64,000 nucleotides of DNA from Isoperla grammatica (lineage: Eukaryota; Arthropoda; Insecta; Plecoptera; Perlodidae): NCBI GenBank assembly GCA_945910005.1, contig OX246740.1, forward strand, positions 55,173,221 through 55,237,220, in the 5' to 3' direction. Shown here piece by piece: positions 48,431 to 61,569 of this stretch. The stretch's first letter is position 1. Each line of letters begins with the position of its first letter. The position numbers and the translations under genes were made by a program. The notes beneath the pieces are model-generated. The model saw only the letters and a program-made list of their open reading frames with translations. It ran no database searches and was not told the origin of the DNA.

Positions 48431-51400
48431 CATCGACAAGCTATTTACTATTCCACTACCTTCAGTCTGTAGTAGTTTACCCATTGCCAGCTAAACCGCC
48501 AACCCGATGCAAATCCGCGCCCGTTTTCCCCATCCGACTATATTCCCCGCAGTGACGATAAGTTATTCCAAACAGCTTTTAGTTCCTCCTAAACGAATTC
48601 GAGCTGTTGAAAGAGATAAACATGAATTTACGCAGCACGGAACATGAGTTTTTACGTTATAGCAATGATATAAACTCGGAATCACCCCTTCAATTTTCGA
48701 GGGAGCGATGCGCGAGAGAAAAACTACATTTTTATCGGGCATATAAGACGGAGCAGCAGTCTGGGAAGTTGGCAATACACCTCCTAGGGAATATCGGCGA
48801 GAGGAATAGAAGAAGAAGAAAAAGAAGAAGAAGACGCTGCACACGTAGTAGAAAGTTTTTCTTCATCCGCAGGAAATCGAATACAATTAGCGACGTCGAA
48901 GTTATCGAGGGGCGAATTAGCGGCAACAAAGCACTTTCTGTAGAAGATACGCGGCCGTGTCCAAATAATAATAACATTAACCGCAAAAAGTTTCTCCATT
49001 TCTCTTCTCCGCGTCGTGGAAGAAGTCAACATTTAATATCTAGGCCATGTACACTCGTTTGCAAAACGTTCTAGAAAATTATTTCCCCGCGGGGTTGGTT
49101 TTACATTCTGTCTTATGGAACATCAAAACAAATATTTTCTACTGTCAATATAAAAACAACAAGAAATGAAAGCTTTTAGTATGATCTCAAGAACGCTTTA
49201 CAATGTAAAAAGTACAGTATTTACAAAAGTGTGTTTTTATAAAACCTGATGAAATAAGTGACTACCATAATGAATGATTGCGAATTGATATTATCGAAAT
49301 AGAAAGAACAGTGAACTGCAGGAAAATATAAGTAATTGTTTATATCTCAGAATGTGCGATAGTATGCATAGTTCACTGCCACTTAGACACCTACTCTTAA
49401 TGTTGAGCACCGTAGAAACTTGCCAAGAATTCTGAAACAAGCACGTTCCTTTGAAAAGTAGGTGAGATGTATCACAATGTACGTCAATATGCGCTTTTCT
49501 ACTTCCCACATAGTCAATGGATGACACAGTCGGTTTTAAAACAGCTGCTTCAAGTCTCGCCTTGCCAAAGAGGTCACGCTAAGGTATGCATACTATGATC
49601 TCGACATTTTAAACATTTGCATTGTCCTTTGTATTCATAACCCATGTTAAAAATGTTCAAACGTCACAGTAGTGGGTCAGATGAACGTATACGTTTTTGC
49701 GACTTTTCTTGGGAAGGAAAGATGCTGGGAGGTAAAATAAAATTAATAAAAATATGTATGCAAGCCAGTCTATTGCAACATTATTGAGCGTGTTTACTAT
49801 AGAGTATGTATACATAGATTGATATTGGGACTCAACGTCTCTACTAATGTAGCGGTGGCTTAGTTACAGAGACGCATAGATCCATAGAAGGACGTTCACA
49901 GTGATTTTAATTCAACTTAGAAGGAAAATAGATATTGGAATGAAACACTATCGTACTTTTAAGAAATAGTTTGCAAATTAGTGTGTATCCCAACAATGAA
50001 AGAAAAGATTTGTCAAATATCCAGTCAATCATAAAGAAGGATGGTTTGAATTTTTGATTAATCGTCTATTGACCTTCCTGGTTTAATTTTTATTGTGTTT
50101 AACTTTTGTGCATTGATTACACCTATTTCTCGTTCTTTGCGAAAAATATATATATAAATAAATTATGTAATAACAAATTAAACATTACATCTGAATAACT
50201 AAAACCCATTGTTGAGTGCGAATACGATTTTATGAACCACTAATAGTGAGTGTGTGGTGTAATCATGAAAATAAATCGCAAATGGCTACCGTGTAACTTC
50301 CCGATATTTATTGGCCTCCATTTTGCGGTTATTTTCCAATGACAACACATAAAACATTCGAAACTTTCTATTTAAAAAACATCCAATATCCAAATTCCTC
50401 CTTAATCATGTTTTTAATTTTATACCTGTTTTATTTCAATGGAAACGATAATCAAGTTATTGCAATAGTTTACATTAAACTAAGTCCTCACAATATATAG
50501 GAGTCTTCATTTTTGTCGTCGTCACTGTTCATACATGTTGACATTATTGCAGTGAGTGTCAATCACACTTGTTATATAGGATAGCTTGCTACGACAGAAA
50601 CGGAGTCTGTGCAAGTCTGCAGAGCACAGTTAACTTTGAGCGAAGGTATTGTAACAAATATTCAAGTGTAATTATAATAAACAAAAAAACACACTTGTAC
50701 ACCTGAAGATCGTCAAAATAGTGTTAGGTAGGCCTACAGTTTTTGATATTTGCGCCAACAGGTGTCGCCTTTATACTGTTTATTTGAAATCATAACACCA
50801 TTACATGAGACCAAACATAAACAATAAATAACATAATTTATGTCTTTGAATTCGAGGGTCGTACTAGGAAGACAACTGACAATCGCTTGGGGGGGGGGGG
50901 GGGGGAGACTTTCTATCGCTCTACATAACGAGATTTCTTCTCTGTGTGTGCTGCAACGTCATTTGATCGGATTCTTTGAAGTTAAAAAAAGTGTTTCAAT
51001 GTCAAAACACTTTTACCCACTTTCCATTCCGTGTATCAGAAATGTACTTACGTCAGCGAGAAGTTAAGTTCACATTACTCTAGCACAACATACCTTGAAC
51101 CAGGACTAAATACCCCAACCCTTGTTTAACATGGTGAACGGCTGCGGAGTCACAGATAAGTAGGTATAGTTCCATTACTCCGTGAGTTAGTGTTAAACCG
51201 TGTACAGTCATGAGAATAAATAAATGCTCGTGTCGAAAACTATCTTAATCAGGATGTCATAAAGTCTTAAGAGGTGGTAGAAGTGTTTTTGAGCAACTAA
51301 TAGCTTGTACACACACATTTTTTTTTTTTAAACAACATACTATTGGGTTTTTCGCGAACTATACGTCAAATAAATCTCTTTTTTGATTCGTGAGTGGATT

Positions 51401-51584
51401 ATGGATTTAGGGTGCTTTAATAAATTTGATTAATTAGTGAATATCGTAAGCCGCCCCCCTCCCCTACGGCCGGCATCAGACAAAGCATTGGTGTGATTAT
51501 TTATACGATTTTTAAACAATAACAAGATTGATTGAGTAGCAATAAAAACACAACGGCGAACACATTGACCCGTAATAAACAGCA
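48431..51584. other. Sequence downstream of the receptor gene
   Basis: A 155-codon plus-strand ORF (48607-49074) contains a (GAA)n-encoded Arg/Lys run and competes with long antisense frames; I do not accept it as a gene. A G17 run lies at 50889-50905. The rest is AT-rich and unassigned. Confidence 0.45.
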
Positions 51585-51746
51585 TTGATTCATGCTCACA
51601 ACTGTACAACGTCCATGTTTACTCCAGGAACCCCGCTTGATTCATGTTCACAACTGTACAACGTCCATGTTTACTCCTGAACCCCGTCACCACTAAAGCA
51701 CCAGTAGTTAACAACGACGCACCGTCACCATGAGAGAGTGTTGCTC
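51585..51746 (-). other. Receptor 3' UTR start with a 52-bp tandem duplication
   Basis: Downstream of the TAA stop on the minus strand lies non-coding sequence in which 51585-51636 is repeated at 51637-51687 with few mismatches (period 52; both copies contain ACTGTACAACGTCCATGTTT). I infer that it lies in the 3' UTR from its position. No close AATAAA is present on the minus strand here; the nearest good one I noticed is near 50776, so the transcript end is unknown. Confidence 0.6.
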
Positions 51747-51963
51747 TTACACGTAGTAGGCTGGCGTGGGAGTCTTCCAACAGGTGAAGCAACACGGGAA
51801 GACGCACTGTAGAGTGTTCTTGAACGCCTCTCTGAAGTCTCGGTTGAAGTAGGCGTAGATGAGCGGATTGAGCGCCGAGTTGAAGTAGCCGATCCAGAAG
51901 AGGACTGCTACTACCACGTCGGGACAGTAGCAGGCGTCGCCGCATAGCGTCGTTATCACGTAC
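51747..51963 (-). CDS. Octopamine beta-type receptor (biogenic-amine GPCR), terminal exon: TM7 and C-tail
   Basis: This is the last coding exon of a rhodopsin-class aminergic receptor. Octopamine beta receptors signal octopamine through Gs at the plasma membrane. The acceptor reads CTAG before the first exon base at 51963, and that base completes the Trp codon split across the junction with the TM6 exon. There are 71 further codons and a TAA stop at 51747-51749. Extracellular loop 3 has the CGDAC motif. TM7 reads [18 protein letters not shown] with the NPxxY motif (NPLIY), followed by the helix-8 sequence [13 protein letters not shown] and clustered cysteines (CVFPCC, FTC) suited to palmitoylation; the protein ends AYYV. 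Invertebrate octopamine beta receptors share this TM7/helix-8 pattern. D1-like dopamine receptors are the nearest alternative, but they usually have NPIIY and a different helix 8. Seen: motifs, splice phase and stop. Inferred: ligand class. Subtype beta1, 2 or 3 is not resolved. Confidence 0.88.
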
Positions 51964-52640
51964 CTAGGACACAAGAGACAAGTCTTAATACATGTGGCGC
52001 GGCGTAGCGGCAATATTGGTACCTAGGACACAAGAGACAGCCTTAATACATGTGGCGCAGCGTAGCGGCAATATTGGTACCTAGGACACAAGAGACAGCC
52101 TTAATACATGTGGCGTGGCGTAGCGGCAATATTGGTACCTATAGGACCAAGAGACAGCCTTAATACATGTGGCGCGGCGTAGCGGCAATATTGGTACCTA
52201 GGACACAAGAGACAAGTCTTAATACATGTGGCGTGGCGTAGCGGCAATATTGGTACCTAGGACACAAGAGACAAACCTTAATATGTGGCGTGGCGTAGTG
52301 GCAATATTGGCACCTAGGACACAAGAGACAGCCTTAATACATGTGGCGCAGCGTAGCGGCAATATTGGTACCTAGGACACAAGAGACAAACCTTAATATG
52401 TGGCGTGGCGTAGTGGCAATATTGGCACCTAGGACACAAGAGACAGCCTTAATACATGTGGCGCAGCGTAGCGGCAATATTGGTACCTAGGACACAAGAG
52501 ACAGCCTTAATACATGTGGCGCAGCGTAGCGGCAATATTGGTACCTGAGGCAGACAAGCATTTATTAATACACTTGGCACAGTTTAGCATCGCAATAACT
52601 ACCTGCGGCAAACATAAAGACAAGCCATAATACTGTATGA
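51961..52640 (-). repeat. Tandem array of duplicated 3' splice sites at the receptor intron end
   Basis: Ten well-conserved units start at 51961, 52020, 52078, 52136, 52195, 52254, 52311, 52369, 52426 and 52484 (lengths 57-59 bp). Two diverged units follow, at 52542 and 52600. On the gene strand each unit holds an A-rich branch-site-like stretch (TATTAAG), the pyrimidine-rich TGTCTCTTGTGTCCTAG, and then GT. All twelve keep AG followed by GT. The unit nearest the exon supplies the acceptor that keeps the protein frame. The two outermost units have CTCAG/GTA and CGCAG/GTA, arguably better consensus acceptors than the used one. The pair at 52254 and 52311 is repeated as a pair at 52369 and 52426, indicating a second round of duplication. 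Confidence 0.93.
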
Positions 52641-55600
52641 GTGTATGTCCACCTATACCCTGAAAAAACCCCGATTTCTTTCACTTTAATATGCTTTAAA
52701 ATTGTCACAACGTAAAATGAAGTATGTCATCGACTAGATGACATGATGATGATATTTACGTTTTGTAAATGTTCTTTATTAATTGAAAATGTGTCTAGCA
52801 ACAACACATAATAAAGAACATTTAAAAAACGGTAATACATATTGGAAGAGAGAAAAATTCATAAGAAGGAGCATTAAATTCTCTAGAAGGTGACTTATGT
52901 TTAAATCGTAAGATCATAAATAATCTTAAATAAATCGTTAGTCTTAACGTATATATATAAATACACTACAATGCAAAGATCTAAGACGGCTATGATATGG
53001 TTTACAGACAAGTCGGCCTATAGCTATCGGGGGGTATATTTTTAGACATCGCTCGAATCGAACCAAACACATTAACTATACAACAACATGACGGTACGAG
53101 ATACCCGTGGGGTTGACATTGCCGAGAAACTGCGAGTTGTGTTTTCAAACAAATAACCACGAGGCACGCAAGAAACAACAACAACCTAGGCAGATACAAG
53201 AGGAGAGGATCAATATAGCGGATAAAATATGAGTTGTCTTTGAAACGATAAGAGTTGTGCGTGTCTAGCATGAATTGATTAATGAGAGGACGAATTTATT
53301 TTTAAACGGTCCTAAAAAATATACAGACTTTTTCAAAAAGTGTGTGTAAAATATCTTGGAAATCTAAGTCTTGTGCCTTACAATTAAATATTAGATTAGT
53401 CTCTGCAAATTTATTTTCACCATGGCACCCGCCAATCAGAAGCTTTGTGATCAAATTATTATCTGGTAGATAAATATTTAGTTGGAAGTCATAAGATCGG
53501 GCATAAGTTGTTCATCTCTGCTAAAGACACAACCCTAACTTACCTCCTACCCCTTGTCTCAAGTTCCATCTAACAAGATAACGCCCTCTTATCACCCCCT
53601 CTAAAACTCTACCAACATTCATTAAAACATCTCTTAATAACACCTCGTGTTTTTGTTTTAATGAAGATTAATATCATAGTAACTAATGAGTCGGTTAACA
53701 AACATTTGCGTTGTCGGTTGTAAAAGTTCCTCAATTATCATCATAAATAATCTGGCAGTCAACTCAGAATAATTTAGGTCACGTCTGTCTCTCTTGTACT
53801 TTTAATGATCGCATCGTTATTGTTTCAAGTACTCTTGCACATTTAGCACGCGAACACGGAATCCAGACGTTTGTAAAAGAAAAATAATGGAAAGATAATG
53901 GTAGTAAACGAACATTAATAAGTAGAATATAAGTGATTGTTTTTTTGAACACGACGCAAAGTGGAAAAGGCGTAAAACTAACCATTCAATGGTCAACAAT
54001 AGTGACGCAGCCTTACTGTCATGAGTAGGTCCGACTAAGGACAAATATTGTACGAATTAATATTTGTCTGTCTAAAGTAATCCTCAGTGTATTGTATATA
54101 TCACAAATATAATTCTGTTTAACTATTCCCTATTACTCCACCAGCTATGGTTGCCGAGACGTTACACATATATTATTATTGAATTAATTTTGCTTATATT
54201 TTGCCTTTATTTACAATCAAATATTCAACTACAGCTTCGAGCGAGATAAAATTTGTAAATATTTATAGTTGACTTTAAATTAAGCTATCGAAGATATTCT
54301 ACGCTCGCGAATTTTAAAAATACTGTTTTTTACAACCCTCCACAAACTACGTAGTTATTCTAAATATGGCGAAGTTAATAAATCCATAAATATGTATTTA
54401 TTGCTCACTCAAGCGATGTTCAAAATAGATCCAAAGCAACAAAAATAAGGATTTTATTATATATAGCGACTTAGAATCAATATTTTAAAATACATAACTC
54501 ATGAATCAAACTGTGAATGCGAGCATCATTCTTTGTAATATGTATAAAATGAGCACAATTCATTATCATAAACGTTTCCAATTGGTTTAATTTAAATCTA
54601 TTAGAGAATTTCCCTATCATAATTCATCTAAACATTGTTATCAAACTGAACCTCATTAAAACCATACTCAGGACACATATTAAGTCCCTACTTAAGATGG
54701 TCAACTTATTCCGGGGCTCAGTGGAAAGTGGACTTGAGCGGACAGTTGTTAATTGTTATTGCGTGTACAGGCTTGGAACTCTCAAGATGTGCGCATTAAT
54801 TTAACGATGAAGTTGTTGTGTTTCTGAGACATTAAAAAGTCTCTAGATTCCTGCTGGCAAGGTTTGTATGTCAAGACGCTATTTGCAGGAGAAATAACAA
54901 CATATTACAAGCACATGTTGTTTCAACAAAGTATTGGTTGCGATACAATAAAGAAGAGAAGTGTGTGTTTTTTTGTGCACCTTAAAACAATCTTTGTAAT
55001 TTCTGGAATCCAAATTTCTTCTGCGACAAAATATCATTCTACATGTTGGCTTTAGTTACTTTTGCATGTATAATCAATCGTTGTTGTAGACTTAACTAAC
55101 ACAATGTCAAAAATAAAATTATCGAAGGTAAATTTTTTGATTTATAGATCCATTATTATTTAATTGAAATAGTATAGCAGACGGATTTCCTTCCCTTTTG
55201 GGGCAGAACTTCTCTTTCAACTCTGTCAGCGTCAACAAAAGATGGATTTATATTTATAGTGATGATCACGAAAAAAAAAAATGCAAACTCGTGTTTTTAT
55301 AAATAAAAATTTAACTAAAAGAGACGAGTTACGGAAATAACCATTTGGCACAGACAGCATTCAATTTAAAGATGAGGAAAACCAGTAGTATAAATAGACT
55401 CTACTACAAAAAGCATCTTGCATCTCTTGGTTTATTCTTAACATGAGTGGTATCGATAACAACTTTTTAATTGGTATATAAAAAAAAATAGTCGACTATC
55501 TCAAAAATTAATTTCACGAAGGTAGAATTCCCTGTAATAGCGAAATCACTCTTAGATAGATTTTACATTACAACTCTCTTGTATGCTTTTATCGCATTTC

Positions 55601-58600
55601 TTTCAGATCCCATACAAATACAAATACTCTTCGTCTTCCCATTAACCTGCCACTTCCCTCTCGAGTGTCATCAATACCCAACATTGAAATGTTCAGAATA
55701 CATTTCTATTCCCTTTATCAACATCGTGAAAGAAAAACGAATAAGTCCACAATAAGTATCGAAGTGGAATGGAAACAGACGACCTGTCTTTTTACACATC
55801 ACATCAAGTATTTGAAATTGACGTTTCCACTTTTACAAATCGCTAGTGATATTGTCAATATTGAAACATTAGAAAACATCTCATTACTTTTATGGAGTCG
55901 TAATGATTGATGTAATTTTATGAATCGATGAAAAAGAGACTCAACGTGAAACATACTGTATTGATTTTGCCCCTGCATACTTTACAAACTAGTTACACGA
56001 ATATTATAACAATGTCCGAAGGTAAGTTGAGCGTGATTAAGAAACTATGCATTCCAGTTTAAGGGAACCATAATTTACTAGAACAACTGATTCCTCTAAT
56101 CAATGAATAATGCAAAAGTTCGATTTGTTTATCTAATATATTAGTTAATGTTGATCCTATTTAGAAACTAATCTTGAAAGAAGAAATAAAAATACAACTT
56201 TACGTTACACAAGGAAATAACAAGATCGTGCAGATATGATGTAGATAAGAACAGAATAACGAAATCAAATTAAATAAGTAACAAAATAACGATACAACTA
56301 TCTTGAATAACTAACCAATTGAACAATAGAACATTTGAAATAAAATTAATAAATATACTGCAACAATTGAAATATGGTTATATTAATAATGGAAAATACA
56401 ATACAGAACGCAGCGAATAGAACTCAATACAATAAAAAAAAACTGAGCTGAGTTACTTCCAGTGCATGTCATGTCTTGGCACAAGAACTCCTCGGCTATT
56501 TTACCAGCGAGATATAACTGAGAGTCTAGTCTCACCGAGCAACGCAACCAGCTTAATGTCATTACCTCGTTCTTTATCTCTCTAAAGCGATGCAACGTGC
56601 GCGCGCAGGCGTCATTCTTACCGGTTACCGTTAACTCCGAGACGCGACTCGCTTTAGCCGAGAGCTTGAGCTAATGTCACAGATGACCTCAGCGATAACA
56701 CACCGAGTGATTATAGGGGTTTGATTCCCACCACCGTCCACCTACATTCAAGTTGTCCTAGACCCGTCTATCCTATTATTTATAAATTAGATTCTATTTT
56801 ATGTATTTGCCTCAAACATCATAATGACAACGATAATTATTATTATTTCTGCAATTTTAAGGAAGACACAAATTTAGCTCATCAATGTCCTTCACATTGA
56901 GGTATTGGACAGTTAAATTGTGTTTTCTGTTTTAAATTGTGTTATAAGTATACCTAAATCAATATTTATTTTTGAAAATAATTTAAAAAAATGCAATTTA
57001 ATTTGAGATCGCTGAGTATAAACTTAAAGGAGATTCAACGATGATTGTGGCCATTCAATTAAATTTTTATTTATTTTACGCTTTCATTAACCAATAACTA
57101 ATAATAAGGTTTCCCTTCAATCTACACAATCACTCCCAGCAGTTGTTGGTACACCAGAATGAACGAATAAGTGAATTTTTGTTGTGTAAATAAATAATAT
57201 TTCCATCGCCATTCTAACGCCTTTCTATATGTGATATGTTAGGGATGATAAGTAAATAAAACTTGAACTTGTTAACTAGGATGTTTACTACTATTGTTGA
57301 TCTTATACTTATTAGTGTATTGATATAGTATTTATATAAAGATTCTTCAGATCCTGTTTTATGTTTCACATACAAGAAGAATGACAAACATTTTTAAACC
57401 TGTTATAAAAATATAACTCGTTTTTATTTAGTTCCATAAATAAATTCAATTCAATATAATATCACAAATTAAATTCTTGTCAGAAATATCCCATAATAAA
57501 TACAAAAAATTGCTTTATGATATATATATATAGTTTACCTGACATTACTACAAACAATGCAGTAGCCTAACCTAAATCGCTCTCGTATGTCAAGTTCTGT
57601 ATGTGACACATTTCGGTTGATTCGTTCACCCGATTCGTTCCGATATATAGTTCTGTCATTCTTTGTCTCCGAGAAACTAGTGTCCGTATCAAACACCGGT
57701 TAATACTTGTTGAAAACACGAGACACTGTATTGGCGTGTTATCAAGTATCCGTGCCTAGATTCACGACAAAGATATCACTTGACCTTCACCTAGAGACAC
57801 TTATATAGGCTCTCTACCTTCACCAAGGCGTTCCGTTCCCGAGCAATATCGTTTTACATTCCTGAGCACCCATTAATTTCAAGTGAAGGTAGATATCGAA
57901 CCAACAATCTGTGTTAAATAGGCGTAAGGTCACCCTTAACAACGTTTAAGGGTTAAATCTAACTATACATAACCCTTGTTTCTTGTGTGTGAAGATTAAG
58001 TGTGATCTTACATCATATAAAATATCAAAAAAAGTGATTTTTGTAAACATGCATAGTATTAAAAATCATACAAACGTACTGAAGATAAATGAATGAAACT
58101 TTTTTGTCACACAATATCGCTTTCGTAAATTTTGGTAATGAAAACAGAATCAAAAGATTAACGAAACAATAAAAAATAAGAAAATACAATCATGCATACT
58201 GTAAATAGCAACGACACACATAATAAAAAACACATTCAACTGATTTAGAAAGAGCCAAGTTTAAAATTAGTCCGTGTCTACAATCTAACTAACCACTTGT
58301 AAACCGCCGATACATGGTCAGTCCTTATTTCACTACCATCCTTACTCAGCCGGACCCCCTTTGAAACAAAGGAACCCTTTGAAAGACAAGCCGACCATTC
58401 TTTAGAACAGTGTGTCTGTGTCTGTGGACAAACATCATCCAATGCCCCTTTGAACAGAAGCATGTTAGTCAAATGAGACCGAACGACGAAAACAAGCTGA
58501 TAAAGGAGACTTAAAAGCCAATAAATGAACTACGATCAAAGAATATGTTAAAATGAAGCAATCGATCATTGTACCAAACAGTGTTACTTGTTTGAGGCCA

Positions 58601-60184
58601 GTGTAATAGCAAGATACTTCAAACAGTGATAAACTTCAAAAGAGATCGTAAAAAAACGTAACATGCTTTAAATGCTTACGAAACACAATGTTAAAACGTA
58701 TCCGACATTTCGGTTTTGCATCTGGGTACCATCATAATCAGTACAAATATTTGTACTTCATTATTGGAGGTGGTTGGTAATTCAGTTCGCAAAATAGGGC
58801 CGACAATTATACGTAGAAAAAGAATGTGAAATTTGACGGAGTAAAAATGATGAAGGCCTAATGAGATGTATACAACAAATATAACAAAATATATTCTCAC
58901 GTCAAACTATCCTCCATACTCTTGTTTCGCGCATGGGCGTGCGAGCACGAACATCAACAACAACATTAAACTGAAGGGAATAGACATGACGACATCAACC
59001 CCCCCTCCCCCCACACGAATACACAATTGCGTGTGTCTCTCGTTTGTTATTATGTCGGCGCGTTTGACCCGTTTTGTTCTATACGTGTTCGCTGGATTTG
59101 AATCGAGTTTTCCAGTCAAAAAATATTTACCTCGTGCAGCAACAGTAATGTGCGTGTTTAGCATTGGTCACGTATCACAACCGACCCCCTGGGCTGGCGT
59201 GACAATTTTGAGAGAGCGAGAGAGACAGAGGGATTTAGTTGTTGCATGTTTTCGTTAGAAAGTATAAACAAAATAGTAATGAAAACAATACCGAACAAGA
59301 TAAAAATAAAATACATTATTCAAGCGATTGTTTTTGATCAAAGCTGAATTGTAACGAAATGGGCTTTAGCTTTGCCGCCGGTGAGTCCGGTACATGAACA
59401 CGTTTATAACGTTTGCATTGTAATGATATAGTTTACATTCAAGTACACTTTACGAAAGGAAATGGTTTAGTAACTATAGTTTTGTCTCCATCATCATAGT
59501 TTCTATACAGCACACCGCCTAAGCCTGTTCTGTGAATGAGGACCCTGAAGACTGTCTTTCAGTTCTCTAAAATATGCGCAACGAACCCAAGTTAAGCTTT
59601 GAAATTGAAACCAGGACTTCTGTAAGTTACAAAATTATTTTTTTCGTAATTTTGACTGTACCGGTACCGTAGAAATTGCTAGATGTACGCCGCTTCATTG
59701 AAAACATAACTTCGCCCAGAAATACACTTTTGTGATAGCTAACTTTTATTTTAGTTAATGTACATACTTTGTTCTAGGAGGTGAGGAATTTTCAGTTCGT
59801 TATCTTAAATGGTATGTGTGCTATGATTTTTCTCATCCACCGGTACAAAATAGCTCATTTGTACACACTAGGTAAAGCTGATTTTAACCCTATAACAGGT
59901 ATTCCTAAGGTGTAAAACACAAAAGTAACGGCATCTTATACAAGATGTAATAACTGATAATAAGATGTCCAATAACCGATTCATATGTTTCGTATTTGAA
60001 ATATCGATCTTTGATTGGTTATCGCTTACTCGTCGATGGTGTTCGAAGCCTACAGGGTTGGTTTAGTCTCTCTAAATTAAAGTCTCCCACTACAAATCAG
60101 TTTAGTTACTGAGTGGGTAGACTCTAAATGTGAATTTTTTTGTTTTTTTATAAGTGAAAGTGTTAGTATTTGTAGTAAACTCAC
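51964..60184 (-). other. Receptor intron between TM6 and TM7 exons (about 8.2 kb)
   Basis: The donor is GTGAGT at the 60184 end and the acceptor is TCCTAG at 51964-51965. The intron is AT-rich. It contains the splice-site repeat array next to the acceptor (51961-52640), a plus-strand interspersed repeat (about 59960-60135) ending roughly 50 bp from the TM6 exon, and a small CpG-rich stretch around 56580-56680. I see no further coding exon in it. The ORFs of 60-130 codons in it have no recognisable domains and look like chance. Confidence 0.8.
59960..60135 (+). repeat. Interspersed repeat family, copy 3, inside the receptor intron
   Basis: It has the same block order as copy 2 and ends GTTACTGAGTGGGTAGACTC with a T-rich tail about 50 bp from the donor of the TM6 exon. 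It is antisense to the receptor gene. Confidence 0.75.
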
Positions 60185-60296
60185 CAGAGAAAGAACGGAA
60201 GCCAGCAGAGCATGAAGGCTCCCATGATGATACCCAGAGTCCTGGCTGCTTTGTGCTCCGTCCTCCAGCTGACGCTCTGCTGTCTCACAGTCGTCC
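60185..60296 (-). CDS. Octopamine beta-type receptor, TM6 exon
   Basis: This 112-nt internal exon has a canonical acceptor (CTTGTTGCAG before 60296) and donor (GTGAGT at 60184-60179). It opens with two bases of a split codon and ends with TG, which joins the G of the terminal exon to make Trp. The translation runs [20 protein letters not shown] then [16 protein letters not shown](W). It carries the end of intracellular loop 3, the E6.30 region (TEHKAARTL) that pairs with the DRY arginine in inactive receptors, and the TM6 CWLPFF motif with the toggle Trp and the two aromatic Phe residues of aminergic receptors. [13 protein letters not shown] is shared by octopamine beta and D1-like dopamine receptors, so this exon alone does not separate them; the TM7 exon favours octopamine beta. 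No TM1-TM5 exon was found between 60297 and 64000, so the gene continues past the window edge. Confidence 0.88.
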
Positions 60297-60629
60297 CTGC
60301 AACAAGACACAATACATTGTATAACACTTTATCGGCATCGAGAGTTGGGCTATTATAAAGACCATCGAAATAATCGCAATCGTAATCCGAGTTAACTTAC
60401 ACAATCATGGTTCTTATGCCGCTGTTTAAAACTAAATCGTGATGTCGTAATGATTGGAAATTGTACGATTGCGATCCCGATTAAGATCACGATGCCGACA
60501 ATTGTGGTTAGGATTTTTAAAGTTTCGAAAAATTGTGTATATACTATACGCAAAGTGAATTCATTTGATTCCATGCTATTTAATGTACGTAGGGAATTCA
60601 GCAGTAAGGAAGGTTGATTTATTTCGGTA

Positions 60630-60725
60630 GCCTGATGTACGACATGTTGTTGAACACGACCGGGAATCGAGCCCAGGTCTTCAACGAAACCCTTGTTGTC
60701 TCTATACCTACTCCACATGGATATC
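60630..60725 (-). mobile_element. tRNA-like SINE head
   Basis: The minus strand has GAAGACCTGGGCTCGATTCC then CGGTCGTG, with box B at about 60660-60673. It lies upstream of the TM6 exon in what is presumably the preceding receptor intron. Confidence 0.45.
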
Positions 60726-61211
60726 CAAGGCGGGTGAATTCTGAAGCGACAATATAAAACGCAAATATATAGAGATGAACTGAGCCAATAATCGGATCTG
60801 TGAGAGCTCACAGCTGTTGTCGGGCTCAATATAAGAGATCGCCATGTTTTAAATCTAATTTTTATTCATCCCCTTTCGCACAAAAGCTTCTATTATTCAA
60901 ATATGGAAAATTTACCTTTCGCTTGAAACGTGAACAAACATCGAATAATTTGTTATTACAGTTGATTATTTTTCGATCACGACAATTGGAGATAGAGATA
61001 CAGAAGAGAAAAGCAAACACTCGTTGAATGCGTCAATTAATATTTTTGTACGAGCCATGATCATTAGTGTCTGTTGATAAACGAAGACGAAAACATGAAA
61101 CTTGTTACTCACTCAATCGAGCTTTGTCGCCTTTATAACGAACAAGTATTATTAGAGTTAAATGCTGTTGAAATAACACGTAAACACTCCATCCACAAAC
61201 ACTGTAATTTC

Positions 61212-61569
<358 letters not shown>

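Noticed and set aside
48607..49074. 155-codon plus-strand ORF with a basic run
   Set aside because: Low complexity from (GAA)n, no recognisable domain, and overlapping long frames on the other strand. Chance is more likely.
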